Positions 35,039 to 45,222 of a DNA stretch of 64,000 bases are shown here, piece by piece. Origin of the DNA: Cellvibrionaceae bacterium AOL6 (GTDB lineage: Bacteria > Pseudomonadota > Gammaproteobacteria > Pseudomonadales > Cellvibrionaceae); NCBI GenBank assembly GCA_003265435.1, contig NOXC01000016.1:1-64000 (forward strand). Reading direction: 5' to 3'. The notes beneath the pieces were generated by a model. The model ran no database searches. It saw only the letters and a list, made by a program, of their open reading frames with translations, and was not told the DNA's origin. Each line of letters opens with the position of its first letter. Position 1 is the stretch's first letter. Both the position numbers and the translations under genes were made by a program.

Positions 35039-36820
35039 TTAGTCTTCGTGCTGTACCCAGAAGTCGTAGACGATGACTTCGCCGTAGTTGTCTGGGGCAT
35101 CGGTGTAGTCGCCTTCTTTGTCGGCGTTACTTTGCGTGTAGTTGCCGATTTTGAAGTAGGACTTGCCGTAATCCAGATCCATTACGTAGCTGCTGGAGCC
35201 ATCTTTCACCAGATATTGAGCGGCGTCACCGTTGAGGTAGGCGCTGCCCAAGTTCCCGTCTTCGCTGTAATACACGTAGTGTTTACCGTCGATGACTTCG
35301 AACATGACCTCGTGAACGGTACCCAACTGGTAGTCAGTTTTGACCGTCAGATCATCACGTAACTTGCCGCCGTTAAAGCTCAGGAAAAGATGCTTGTCTT
35401 CAAGGCGCAATACCAGTGAATCATCAATGCCCTCTTCCTTGTCGCCGTGGATCTGTGTGGCAACCAGGTGGCTTTTTACGAGTGGGAGGTGAGTAATGGC
35501 CTGTTTCGCGTACACCACATGCTTGCCGTCAGTCGTCCAGTAAATGTCAGACCCGCCGTCTTCGGTACGCTCACGCAACTCAGAGCGAATGTAGCTGGAG
35601 TTAGGCGTTGTACCATTACTGCTGCGCACAGGGGCATAGAATACAATCCCGTTGCCCTCGTCGTTCACGTAGAAGTACTCATTACTTTCCTGATACAGCG
35701 TTTTGTCTTCTACGCCATCAGGGTAAGTGATTTTCCACTGATTGTAGTTACGCATCAGGTCAGAAGGATATTCCGCATTACCCGGAGCCGGCGTGGGTGA
35801 AGGCTTAGGCGTTGCAGTGGGCGTAGGCTGAGGTGTTGCGGTAGGCGTGGGCTCAGGCGTTGCAGTTGGCGTAGGCGCAGGAGTGGGTGCGGGCGTTGGT
35901 GCCGGAGCAGGCGAAGCAGAGCCGCCAACCCAAGCAAACTCATTGTCGGCCTTACCACACGTACCGCCAGAATTATTGCCAATTAAATCGTCCGACTGAT
36001 TTTTCAAGCTGCCGCCTGAACTCGCTGCCACGATATATACCGCGTCGTCGTCACATGCATATTCGAAAAACACTTCTGCGGCGGAAAGGTCCGCACTGAG
36101 CTCCAGGCGATCTTCGCCACTAGGCTCATACGCAAACAGTCCATCAAAGCTGCCACCCACTGCGCGCAATGAATAACCACCGCCATTCGCCACTTTCTCA
36201 AAGCCTTGCGCTTCGGAAGTGTCGCTCGCACCGAGTTCCAATTGGCCCGCACCGTTAACCCCGTAGAACAGCCCGGAATCGACATGCTTAAGGAAGGAGG
36301 CCTCTGCCGTGACAGCGTCATCGCCATCAGTACGTATCAAATCCCATTGCTGATTCACATTACTGCTGTTGGAATCCCACAGGTAGATTGCTTGCTTTCT
36401 CGCACCGCCGCGATTGCCGTCAATCGACCAACTTGGTGCGTTGCGCTTTTCAAAACGGTAGATCTCCGTACCTGAAAAGACTTTTACTTTCTTCCAATGC
36501 TGGTTTTCGTTGTCTTCATCACACACTTCCAGTGTAACAGGCTGACGACGTTCACCACCTTCTCCGCCATCCCAGCACAGATTGGTATTTTCCTTTTTGT
36601 AAGCGTAGTAGCCGTTACCACGATTCAATTGAATCCACTTTTGATTCGTGTTTTTGGTGTTTGTACCCCAAAGATAAATTTGTTGACCCTCAACAGCGCC
36701 ACCCGCACCGTCGATTGAAAAACTGGTATTGTTTTTTTCAGCAACAAACGTTGCCGCATTAGCCAGCGATACGCTGGTGACTAAACCGATCGCCAATGAA
36801 AGCGATTTTTTGATAGGCAT
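35039..36820 (-). CDS. Secreted PL7 alginate lyase with ricin-type domain (copy 1)
   Basis: This 593-residue protein has a signal peptide ending SLANA. Residues about 24-165 form a ricin-type beta-trefoil with three QxW repeats (NQKW, NQHW, NQQW). A middle domain of unknown type (about 175-300) and a Pro/Thr/Ala linker (about 305-350) follow. The last 235 residues are a PL7 alginate lyase with all three diagnostic motifs: YIRSELRE, ATQIHG and YFKIGNYTQ. It cleaves alginate by beta-elimination outside the cell. TTTGGAG precedes the ATG. A close paralogue (catalytic domain roughly 85% identical by eye) lies in the opposite orientation at 47005-48708. Confidence 0.93.
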   Translation of the reverse strand: MPIKKSLSLAIGLVTSVSLANAATFVAEKNNTSFSIDGAGGAVEGQQIYLWGTNTKNTNQKWIQLNRGNGYYAYKKENTNLCWDGGEGGERRQPVTLEVCDEDNENQHWKKVKVFSGTEIYRFEKRNAPSWSIDGNRGGARKQAIYLWDSNSSNVNQQWDLIRTDGDDAVTAEASFLKHVDSGLFYGVNGAGQLELGASDTSEAQGFEKVANGGGYSLRAVGGSFDGLFAYEPSGEDRLELSADLSAAEVFFEYACDDDAVYIVAASSGGSLKNQSDDLIGNNSGGTCGKADNEFAWVGGSASPAPAPTPAPTPAPTPTATPEPTPTATPQPTPTATPKPSPTPAPGNAEYPSDLMRNYNQWKITYPDGVEDKTLYQESNEYFYVNDEGNGIVFYAPVRSSNGTTPNSSYIRSELRERTEDGGSDIYWTTDGKHVVYAKQAITHLPLVKSHLVATQIHGDKEEGIDDSLVLRLEDKHLFLSFNGGKLRDDLTVKTDYQLGTVHEVMFEVIDGKHYVYYSEDGNLGSAYLNGDAAQYLVKDGSSSYVMDLDYGKSYFKIGNYTQSNADKEGDYTDAPDNYGEVIVYDFWVQHED

Positions 36821-37469
36821 GGTTTCAACTCCAAATTTGACCCATAGTAAAAGCGGTATGTTTAGTACTAAGACACACCTTGCAAATGGCTAATATATCC
36901 ATAGCCAAACAACGCAATTGATCGCCAAATAAATAAAACAATGCTTATTTTGATAGGAAATTATCTCTCCCCGTCTGATGCGGGGATCGAGTCGCCCTGT
37001 CCCGGGCAGCGCTAAGGTAGCTATTCACCTCACTACATTCAAACACCCGTTCTGCGACTGCATCACAAAATTTGAATTATCATTCCTGTTTTGTCCTACA
37101 TAATTAAAACACAGCACAATGACTTCATGCTGTCACTGGAAATAAGGGGCGAGGTGACCATACTTTTTATATCAGCCGTTATTAAAAAAGTATGAGCAAA
37201 GCTTATTGACCAATTCTCGAGTCATTTTGTTTAAGGTTCACTCCGCCTCCTCAGAACATCATATTTAACGCTGTTTTTACTCGCGACTTACGGTTAGTTC
37301 ATTTGCGGAACCGGTACGCATTTCACACGCCGAGCATGCAGCATCCCGGGAAATTAGGGACGTCCGTCACACTCTCCCTGAAAAAATAAAAAGATAATAA
37401 AAGTATAAATGACGATACCGACTCGGAAGGTGTGAACTGAATCCGGGCAATTTAGGGACGGGCAAAACC
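36821..37469. promoter_or_regulatory. Long divergent intergenic region
   Basis: This 650-base gap lies between the PL7 gene and the first cytochrome/lectin gene. It contains an inverted repeat, TGGCTA (36887-36892) and TAGCCA (36902-36907), upstream of the PL7 start. The nonamer GTGTGTCTT (minus strand, near 36870) also occurs upstream of the second PL7 gene. A direct repeat of CCGGG-NAATT(T)AGGGACG lies at 37346-37362 and 37443-37460, the second copy next to the 37470 start. No gene is seen. Confidence 0.45.
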
Positions 37470-40400
37470 ATGTTTTTTAAACGCGCTCTTGTCGTGGGAA
37501 TGGCGGCAGCCATTTCTGCCTGTGGTGGAGGTCAAGCGACCGAAAGCGGTTTACTACCGGGCAGCTCAGAATCACCGATTCCCACGCCTGCCCCTACAGC
37601 AACCCCAACACCGGTAAGCACACCCGCTCCAGTAGTGACATCCACTCCTGTTCCACTCCCTAGCCCTACACCGCTTCCCAGCCCTACACCGCTTCCCAGC
37701 CCTACACCGACCGCAGCACAGCCAACACCCGCGCCAACACCGAGCGCGGCACCCGCCACTGCCGAGAACATGGCCCTAAACAAACCTGCGACGCAATCGT
37801 CTATCTCAGCAGGCGGGCTTGCTTCCCGAGCCGTTGATGGCAATACCGACGGGCGCTATCAAAACGACTCCGTCACGCATACTGCGGTTGAGTCACAACC
37901 CTGGTGGCAGGTGGACCTCGGCGCGGTCAGCACCATTTCACACATCAACATTTACAATCGTAGCGACAGTTGCTGCGTCGACCGTTTATCCGACTTCTAT
38001 GTGCTCGTATCCGAAGACGGTTTCACCACACAGGACCTCGACGAGAGCCTCGCACAAACCGACGTCACCGCCTTTTACATCGGCCCCACGGTGGATGGCG
38101 CAACCATGGTGGAAATTGATTTCGCGGGCCGGTATGTGCGTATTCAGCTCGCTGGCAGCGACAAACCGTTGAGCTTGGCGGAAGTGGAAGTCATGTCGGA
38201 GGGTGAGGTCAGCAATCCGCTTCCCACTCCCGCGCCCACAATGACACCGACCCCGCAACCTACGCCCACTCCGATTACAAGCCCCAGTCCTACTCCGCCG
38301 CCAGCTCCGACGCCCAGCCCCTCGCCGGTGCCTACTCCTACGCCGACGCCCATGCCCGCGATGGGCGACATTCTCAGAGGACAAAACCTGTTCGAGACGG
38401 AAGGCTGCATGGTTTGCCACGATGTGGCAACAAACTCGCGAAATATTGCCGCAGGCGCCGACCCATCCGTCATCACCAGTGCGATTCTCAATGTCTCGCT
38501 CATGTCTTCCTACCGAGCGTCGAGCAATGGCAACGGCACCAAATATACTGACCAAGCACTGCTGGATCTCGCCGCCTATATCGAACACGCTACGCAAACC
38601 ACACCCACACCAACCCCCACACCGATGCCCACGACACCGCCAAGCCCGGCACCAGTGGACTGTTCCGACATGCAGACCTTAATGTCTGGCCCGGAACTCA
38701 ATTGCACCAACTCAAGTTGCCACAGCGCGACACCAAGCCAGGCTGCACGCATTTCCCTGACGGGCAGCATTGAACAATTGGCCGCACGCCTCGCTGGGGT
38801 TGAGTCTGTCAATTCGAATTGCGCCGGTGAAAAAGTCATTGATGTCGACAACCCCAGTAACTCGTTTTTACTGAAACTGATCGACCAGGACTCAGGCAGC
38901 CAATGCGCAACCAAAATGCCCGTCGGCACCAATGGCGTTTCTCCCGAGCATTTCGCCTGCTTCGAGCAATGGGTGGGTGATATTGCTGCGGCGGCGCCCA
39001 TGATTGAGGAACCCGAAACGCCCTTTGAAACCATTTCCCCGCTCGGCGCATTGACGAAAACGAAATCCCTGATTAACGGGGCGGCCGTGACGGACGACGA
39101 ATTCAACCAACTCGCGCCTGCACAAGGCGTTGATCAAGAAGCGCTGAAGGCGGCCATCGCCGACTGGATTGATACCCCACAATTCGAAACGAAATTTAAA
39201 GCCTTCTTAAAACTGGCCTTGCAGCAGGACAATGTGGGCTCGGATTCCTACGTACTGCAACTCGACACCGTGGCGGGGAATCGCAACGACACGATTGACG
39301 GCGTAAGAATGAAAGACAATCTGGAAGAGTCGTTCGTCCGCACCGCGTTTAAAACCTTCGACGAAGGCCGCGATTTCCGAACCGTCGCCACCACACGAGA
39401 CTGGGAAGTCACCACCGCCGTCTTACTCGCTCTAGCCTATACCGACAATGAAGGACGGCGTCCGGGCGGCGGCGGTGGTTTGCGCACTTATGAATTCCTC
39501 TGCGCAGACGACGGCACCGCGGGGTGTGAAGGCATCGATGACTACAGTGATTGGCGCACAGTGCGATTAACCCAAGGCACGGAACCTGCCGTTTTCGCCC
39601 ATGACGCCGGGACCGCCGCCGCCTTGAGAGCGATTGCCAACGGAGGCAGCTTGCCGTTAATCGCTCCGCGCGTGGGCTTTTTCACCACGCCCGTCTTTTT
39701 AAACAGCTGGGAAACCAATGTCGGCAATCAATTCCGCGTGACCATCAACCAGGCACTGATTGTCGGCCTGGGCTTAACCTTTGAAGCCGGTGATGTCACA
39801 CCACACGGGGATCTCGCCGCACTCGACGCGGTGCACGCAGGCGAAGACAGCCCTGAGTGCTTCGCGTGTCATCGCATGCTCGACCCACTCAAGCAGGTGT
39901 TCGACAACCAATTCAATCTCAACCGCGGTATTCGTGGCCGAGAAAACAGGAAGTCGGTCAGCGCCAGCTTTGCCTTCCACGGCTTGGAGCGCGACCTCGA
40001 CAGTATCGATGATCTGGGTCAAGCCATATTCGACCACCCTTATTTTGCAACCGGCTGGACCGCCAAACTCTGCAACTGGGCGAACTCCAGCCCCTGCGAC
40101 ACCAACGGTCCCGAATTCCAACGCCTGGTCGACGTCTTTAAAGACAGCGGCTACGACATGCGTACTCTCGTCATCGAGTTGTTCGCATCGCCGTTAATTA
40201 CCGGGTCAGAATACGTCGCCGACTTTGAGTCCACCGCACCCAGTATCGTGCTGAATCGAACCAACCATTTCTGTGGCACCATGCAAGCTCGGCTGAACCA
40301 GGTTCGAGCATCACAGGGGCTGCCCGACTCCCCACGCGCGAATATCTGTAACTTGAATAACAATGCGCGTGCAAAAGCCGCCCTGCTGCCTCAAGACGAA

Positions 40401-40821
40401 TTCGCCCGCGGTGCAATCGACCTCGTTCAATCGGTCAGCTTTGATCCATTCATTTCCACAGGTTACAAGCAGCTGTGTGAAAGCGTTGCCAATAACCTGG
40501 TCGCCTATGGTGCCGGCGATACAAACTACGATGCAATATTCAGCGCGAACACGGTCGATCGTACACTCGATGAATTCGTGACCTACGTTATGGGTATTCC
40601 TGCCTCCGCCGAGGCCCATACCGATGCACGTGATGCCTTGCAAAAAACTGTACGACATACACCGCCATCAAACCCTCTGCAGCGATCAGGGGCTGGACCC
40701 TGTCGCCGACAATGCCGATGAAGTGGTCTGCGGCTTTGGTGCGAGCAATAACGCGATCGCACTGAGAGAAGTGTGGAGCCTGGTATGTTCAACACCTTCG
40801 ATGCTTGGGATGGGGTTCTAA
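37470..40821 (+). CDS. Cytochrome c / lectin-like protein of planctomycete DUF1588 type, frameshifted at 3' end
   Basis: This lipoprotein (lipobox AISAC) has Pro/Thr linkers, an F5/8-type-C or fucolectin domain (about 95-245; [29 protein letters not shown]), a cytochrome c domain with CMVCH, a CX4CH segment (CTNSSCH, near 412), and a large C-terminal part ending in a DUF1588-like [20 protein letters not shown] and DUF1585-like region. The continuous frame stops at 40721. An A6 run at 40642-40647 appears to hold one extra A. Removing it joins DALQ to [16 protein letters not shown] and ends at 40821, just before the next gene. Functions of these domains are not established; surface polysaccharide binding with electron transfer is inferred. 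Confidence 0.85.
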
Positions 40822-40822
40822 T

Positions 40823-42274
40823 ATGAAGAAGCGAACAACAGACACGACCTCGCGCCTGATCACACCTGCGCTCAATCGACGTCAATTTCTCGCTGGGGGC
40901 ATGGCCGGCGCAGCCAGCCTGTCGTTGCGCGCCCTCGCGACTGGCCTCCCTTTGGGTTTTCTGCTCGGTGGGCACATGCCCGCCCACGCGCAGAGCAATG
41001 GGTATAAAAGCCTGATACTCGCGATGTCCGACGACGGCGAGTCAATCAATGCCTATGCGCCGGGAAGCTACGGTACTAGCAGCGATGACCCACGCCATAA
41101 TATCGATCGCGCGACCACGGCCGAGCTGGGAACGGCCACGCTTGGAACAGTGAATGGCAACGCTGTTTCCGCGGCCGACTTTGAACAGTCCGCGATGATC
41201 TCCCTCGGTAACACTCAAGTCGAAGCCGCGCGATTCTGGTCTTATTTGCCTCAAAATTTACTCGATCAAATGGCACTGTTTCATTTACGCACCGCGGCAA
41301 ATGGGCACCCCGAGGGGCCCAACGTCCACCGGGTGCATGGTGCATTGATGGCCCCGAATGGTCGCGGTGTAGAAGAAATTCAGTCTGCCATCATGCAGGA
41401 ACTGGTGATGGCAGACCCCGGCTTCAATAGCGTTCTGTCAACGCCCTTGGTGTTAAACGGTGGCGGAGGCCGACTTTCAACACTCACTCACGAAAGCATC
41501 GCCATTAGCCGCTACTCACCGCTTGATATCAAAAACTTGTTTATCGGCTCCAACAATGCCGAACTCGAGAACATGAACAAGGTGTACGACAGCACCATTG
41601 ATGCCATTTACAAATCCGTCAAAAATGGCGGAACGGCAATGCAAAAGCGTTACCTCGACGCCTTTGCGTCCTCCCGCGTGCAAGCCAGTGTTCTCGGCGA
41701 TCGCCTCGGAAACCTATTGGATAGCATCACCGGCAGCTCCAAATCCGATCAGGCTCGCGCCTCCGTCGCGCTGGCTCAAGCCCAGCTCTCTCCCGTGATT
41801 GTGATTCGCTATGCGTACAGTGGTGATAATCACAATGACGCCGATTTGTTAGAAGAGGCGAACTTCACCATCGAGCAATTAAATAACCTCACGACCATCT
41901 GGAATTTAATTCAAGACCAAGGGCTGACGGACAGAATTAACTACGCGACCTATGACATCTTCGGGCGCACCCTCGGCCGTAATGACAACGGCGGGCGTGA
42001 CCACCACAACAGCTCCTGTATTAATATGATGTTCGGCTCCAATATTAAAGCGGGTGTCGTAGGCGGCCTGGAAGAGTGGCCAAACTCCGGCCATCGCCTG
42101 ATGCGGGCGACCGGAGTCAACTCTGAAACCGGCTTGACCACAAACGCCGACATCAGTCGTGATGACACCCTCGTAGCGTATTGCCGCACGCTGATGGCAT
42201 CGGTTGGGGTATCGGAAGAACGTATCAATGTGCGATTGCCGAGCGGAAAAACCATTGCAGGCGCTTTAATCTAG
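40823..42274 (+). CDS. DUF1501-family secreted protein (Tat signal)
   Basis: This protein of about 483 residues has the start at 40823, one base after the corrected stop of the previous gene. A twin-arginine signal (LNRRQFLAGGMAGAASLSL) precedes the mature part. The C-terminal DIFGRTLGRNDNGGRDHHNSSCINMMFGSNIKAGVVGG matches the characteristic EFGRTP...GGRDH...GG.I..G block of DUF1501 proteins, which are alkaline-phosphatase/sulfatase-superfamily relatives. Such proteins are always found next to cytochrome-like DUF1588/1592-type genes, as here. The enzymatic activity is unknown. Export in folded form by Tat suggests a metal or other cofactor. Confidence 0.85.
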   Translation: MKKRTTDTTSRLITPALNRRQFLAGGMAGAASLSLRALATGLPLGFLLGGHMPAHAQSNGYKSLILAMSDDGESINAYAPGSYGTSSDDPRHNIDRATTAELGTATLGTVNGNAVSAADFEQSAMISLGNTQVEAARFWSYLPQNLLDQMALFHLRTAANGHPEGPNVHRVHGALMAPNGRGVEEIQSAIMQELVMADPGFNSVLSTPLVLNGGGGRLSTLTHESIAISRYSPLDIKNLFIGSNNAELENMNKVYDSTIDAIYKSVKNGGTAMQKRYLDAFASSRVQASVLGDRLGNLLDSITGSSKSDQARASVALAQAQLSPVIVIRYAYSGDNHNDADLLEEANFTIEQLNNLTTIWNLIQDQGLTDRINYATYDIFGRTLGRNDNGGRDHHNSSCINMMFGSNIKAGVVGGLEEWPNSGHRLMRATGVNSETGLTTNADISRDDTLVAYCRTLMASVGVSEERINVRLPSGKTIAGALI

Positions 42275-42530
42275 TCTCAAGAACCCTCCCCCCTCAACCG
42301 CGCCAACGCACCCGCCCTCTATTGCTACAGGCATGAAGCACTCGTGCCTGTAGCGCAGCATAAAGAGCAGCACTCCGCTGCCCGCTCAAAAAAAGTTCTG
42401 ACTACTCGCTCACAAAAACGGCCTTTTCCCGCCATGAGAATTCTGACAATTGTTTACAATCCTCACGCCGAAAGCCTTTGTATGACAAATAAAGGCTCAC
42501 CTACGCTCATGGATAGAAACCGGGGATGCT

Positions 42531-45209
42531 ATGAACATGACACCGCTACGCTTATTCATCATAGGCGCTCTGATTATTACTTCCGCCTGCGGCGGTGATC
42601 GAGCCGATCCCACTAACCCCAGTAACCCACCGATGCCTTCTCCAACCAGTACACCGTTGGAAATACCATCACCCCAGCCCCCTACGGCTCCAACACCAGC
42701 CCCGTCCCCCGATGGCACACCCATGCCCTTACCATCGGATAACCCAGGGCCAATTGAAATGCCTTCGCCCACACCTGCGCCCTCTCTCATACCGGTACCC
42801 TTGCCAAGCCCCAACGCAAGTGCAACACCTATGCCCAGCCCCACGCCTACGATGTCACCCTACCCCAACCCAACCCAAACACCGGCCCCGAATGTGGATG
42901 CGTTTGAATTAGGAAAAGCCATCTTTGCAAGTGATCGCTGCGTTGTGTGTCACGAAGACAATGGCGACGGTACCTTTTCAGGCACCCCTTTTGATTCTCG
43001 AAATCTACGATATCCAAAATCGGGCCAATACAGTGCCGAATCAATCAGCGCGATCGCGCAATACATCGAAGACTCAATGCCCCTGGTCGATCCAACGCAG
43101 TGCCAAGGCGAATGCGCGCATCACGTCGCAAGCTATTTATGGCATTTTATCGAATCTCCCACGCCCCCTACCGCCCCGCCCTCACCACCGCCTGATAACG
43201 AACCACTCGACACATCACGGGGAGATAAAACTCATGGGAGCCTGATCTACGAGCAACAATGTCAAAGTTGTCACGGAGTGGACGGTAACGGCGGAGTGGT
43301 GTCCAAACCGCTAGTCGCCGAGTCGGGATGCAGTACCTGCGCCAGCTTCGCTAACTTGGTCACTAAAATCCATGAATCGATGCCAACTCCCGGCGCTTGC
43401 GCAGGGCAGTGCGCTCGTGACGTAGCTACGTACATTTTCGATGAGTTTCGAGCAGCCGCTCCCATCGCATGTGATGGCCCTATTGATCCTGGTCCATCAC
43501 CGCTCCGTCGCCTCAACAAGCGCGAATATATCAATACGGTCATCGATATATTCGACGTTGAGCGACCATTATTAGCGGGCATCATTGCCGAGCCCGCGAG
43601 CGGCTTTGATACCGACGTTGCTGCACTCGGTATTTCTGGGGGCAATGTCGAAGCGTACAGAAGTACGGCGGAAAAAGTTGCTGCGCTTTTTGCTCGTGAA
43701 GCCGTTTCTCATTTTGAACCTCAAACCGAAGTCGAACCAGACCAATGTGACACCACCGCTCAATGCCGAAATACATTCGGGAATACCGCTACCGACTGTG
43801 TGAACAGCGCGGCTACCAACAGCTTCTGCCAATGCGGTGGTCAACGATGTGATACCGTATTTCCTACCGCGCCGGCGGAAACCGGTACACGCAGCCCATT
43901 TTCAAGCTGTTCGGCACTTGATGCAGAGTGTGCTTATGAATTTATTCATGACTATGGTTTAAAAGTCTATCGGCGTCCTCTAGATGCCGACGAAAGTCTG
44001 TCTTTGATGACCATATTCGACGTGGGATACAGCATTGACTTTGAAGCTGGTATCCAACTGACTGTCGAAGCTATGCTCCAATCGCCTGCTTTTATTTACC
44101 GTCTAGAAATGAGTCAGAATGATGCAAGCTCAAACAATATTGTTGCGCTCGACAGCTGGGAAATAGCCACTAGACTTTCTTATATGTTCTGGGCAAGCAC
44201 CCCAGACGATACACTTCTGTCTCTTGCGCAATCCGGCGCACTCACCGACCGCGAAGTGGTCCGCACGCAAGCAGAACGGCTGCTCGCCGACAACAAGGCT
44301 AAACCGGTAATCAGACAATTCTTTCGCGACTGGCTGCGTATGGGAAGCGTGTATGCAATTGAACGCGATCCGCTCATCAATCCAGGCTGGAAAAACACGA
44401 TACCAGAGATGTATCTAAAAGAACTTGATGCCTTCGTTGATCACATCATGTGGGAAGAAGAGGGCGACTGGTCACAATTTCTCTCGGCAGATTTCACTTT
44501 TCTCAATGATGACCTAGCTACACTGTATGGCTTACCGGCCCCCGGCAGCGACGATGAGCTCATACAAGTCTATAACCCTGAGCGGCATTTTGGATTATTT
44601 AGTCTTGGTGGTTTTCTCGCAAGCAGCGCTAGAGCCGACGAAACAGCCCCGATACTGCGTGGCGTGTTTGTCATGCAAAACTTATTTTGCGTCAATATTG
44701 AAGCCCCCACAGAGACGGACGTCACTAGCATGAGGCCGCAAGCAGACCCACATGCCACGAACCGACAACGCTGGGAAACCCTAACCAGTCCCCCTGACTG
44801 CATGAGCTGCCACAGAATTCTAAACCCTGCTGGATTTGTGTTCGAAAACTTTGATCAGGTAGGACGCTGGCGTTCGCACGATAAAAATGATCTCGAGCTA
44901 AACACCCAAGTTGAATTATTCGCAACAGACATTGACGGGCCCTATGCCGACCTTGGCAGCCTCACACAAGGGTTCATTATGAGCGAACGGGTAACCGAAT
45001 GCGCCGTCGTAAATTGGGCCAACTTCAGCTACGGTCGCCAAATCGAATATTTCGAAGACGCACACACAGATGAAGATCTCGAGAAAAATGACTACTGCCA
45101 TCTGCAGACCGCCAAACAGCAATTTGTAAATAACGGAACAAGCATCAAGGCCTTACTCATTGGCCTCACACAGACCGACGCCTTTTTATATAAACGCGCT
45201 GCAGAATAG
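42531..45209 (+). CDS. Multi-cytochrome DUF1587/1595/1592/1588/1585 lipoprotein
   Basis: This 892-residue lipoprotein (lipobox IITSAC) has a Pro-rich linker (about 22-120) and two cytochrome c domains with CVVCH and CQSCH. The full planctomycete-type domain series follows: DUF1587 (LRRLNKREYINTVIDIF), DUF1595, DUF1592 (RLSYMFWASTPDDTLLSLAQSGAL), DUF1588 (CMSCHRILNPAGFVFENFD) and DUF1585 at the end. A Cys-rich insertion (about 402-444, six cysteines) is unusual. GGGGA precedes the ATG. It pairs with the DUF1552 gene 13 bases downstream. Function is unestablished; heme motifs imply electron transfer at the cell surface. Confidence 0.88.
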   Translation: MNMTPLRLFIIGALIITSACGGDRADPTNPSNPPMPSPTSTPLEIPSPQPPTAPTPAPSPDGTPMPLPSDNPGPIEMPSPTPAPSLIPVPLPSPNASATPMPSPTPTMSPYPNPTQTPAPNVDAFELGKAIFASDRCVVCHEDNGDGTFSGTPFDSRNLRYPKSGQYSAESISAIAQYIEDSMPLVDPTQCQGECAHHVASYLWHFIESPTPPTAPPSPPPDNEPLDTSRGDKTHGSLIYEQQCQSCHGVDGNGGVVSKPLVAESGCSTCASFANLVTKIHESMPTPGACAGQCARDVATYIFDEFRAAAPIACDGPIDPGPSPLRRLNKREYINTVIDIFDVERPLLAGIIAEPASGFDTDVAALGISGGNVEAYRSTAEKVAALFAREAVSHFEPQTEVEPDQCDTTAQCRNTFGNTATDCVNSAATNSFCQCGGQRCDTVFPTAPAETGTRSPFSSCSALDAECAYEFIHDYGLKVYRRPLDADESLSLMTIFDVGYSIDFEAGIQLTVEAMLQSPAFIYRLEMSQNDASSNNIVALDSWEIATRLSYMFWASTPDDTLLSLAQSGALTDREVVRTQAERLLADNKAKPVIRQFFRDWLRMGSVYAIERDPLINPGWKNTIPEMYLKELDAFVDHIMWEEEGDWSQFLSADFTFLNDDLATLYGLPAPGSDDELIQVYNPERHFGLFSLGGFLASSARADETAPILRGVFVMQNLFCVNIEAPTETDVTSMRPQADPHATNRQRWETLTSPPDCMSCHRILNPAGFVFENFDQVGRWRSHDKNDLELNTQVELFATDIDGPYADLGSLTQGFIMSERVTECAVVNWANFSYGRQIEYFEDAHTDEDLEKNDYCHLQTAKQQFVNNGTSIKALLIGLTQTDAFLYKRAAE

Positions 45210-45222
45210 GAGGTACTAAGAA

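Noticed and set aside
40641-40650. Programmed -1 frameshift at A AAA AAC
   Set aside because: The heptamer is not in the zero-frame register needed, and the required shift is +1; an extra A is simpler.
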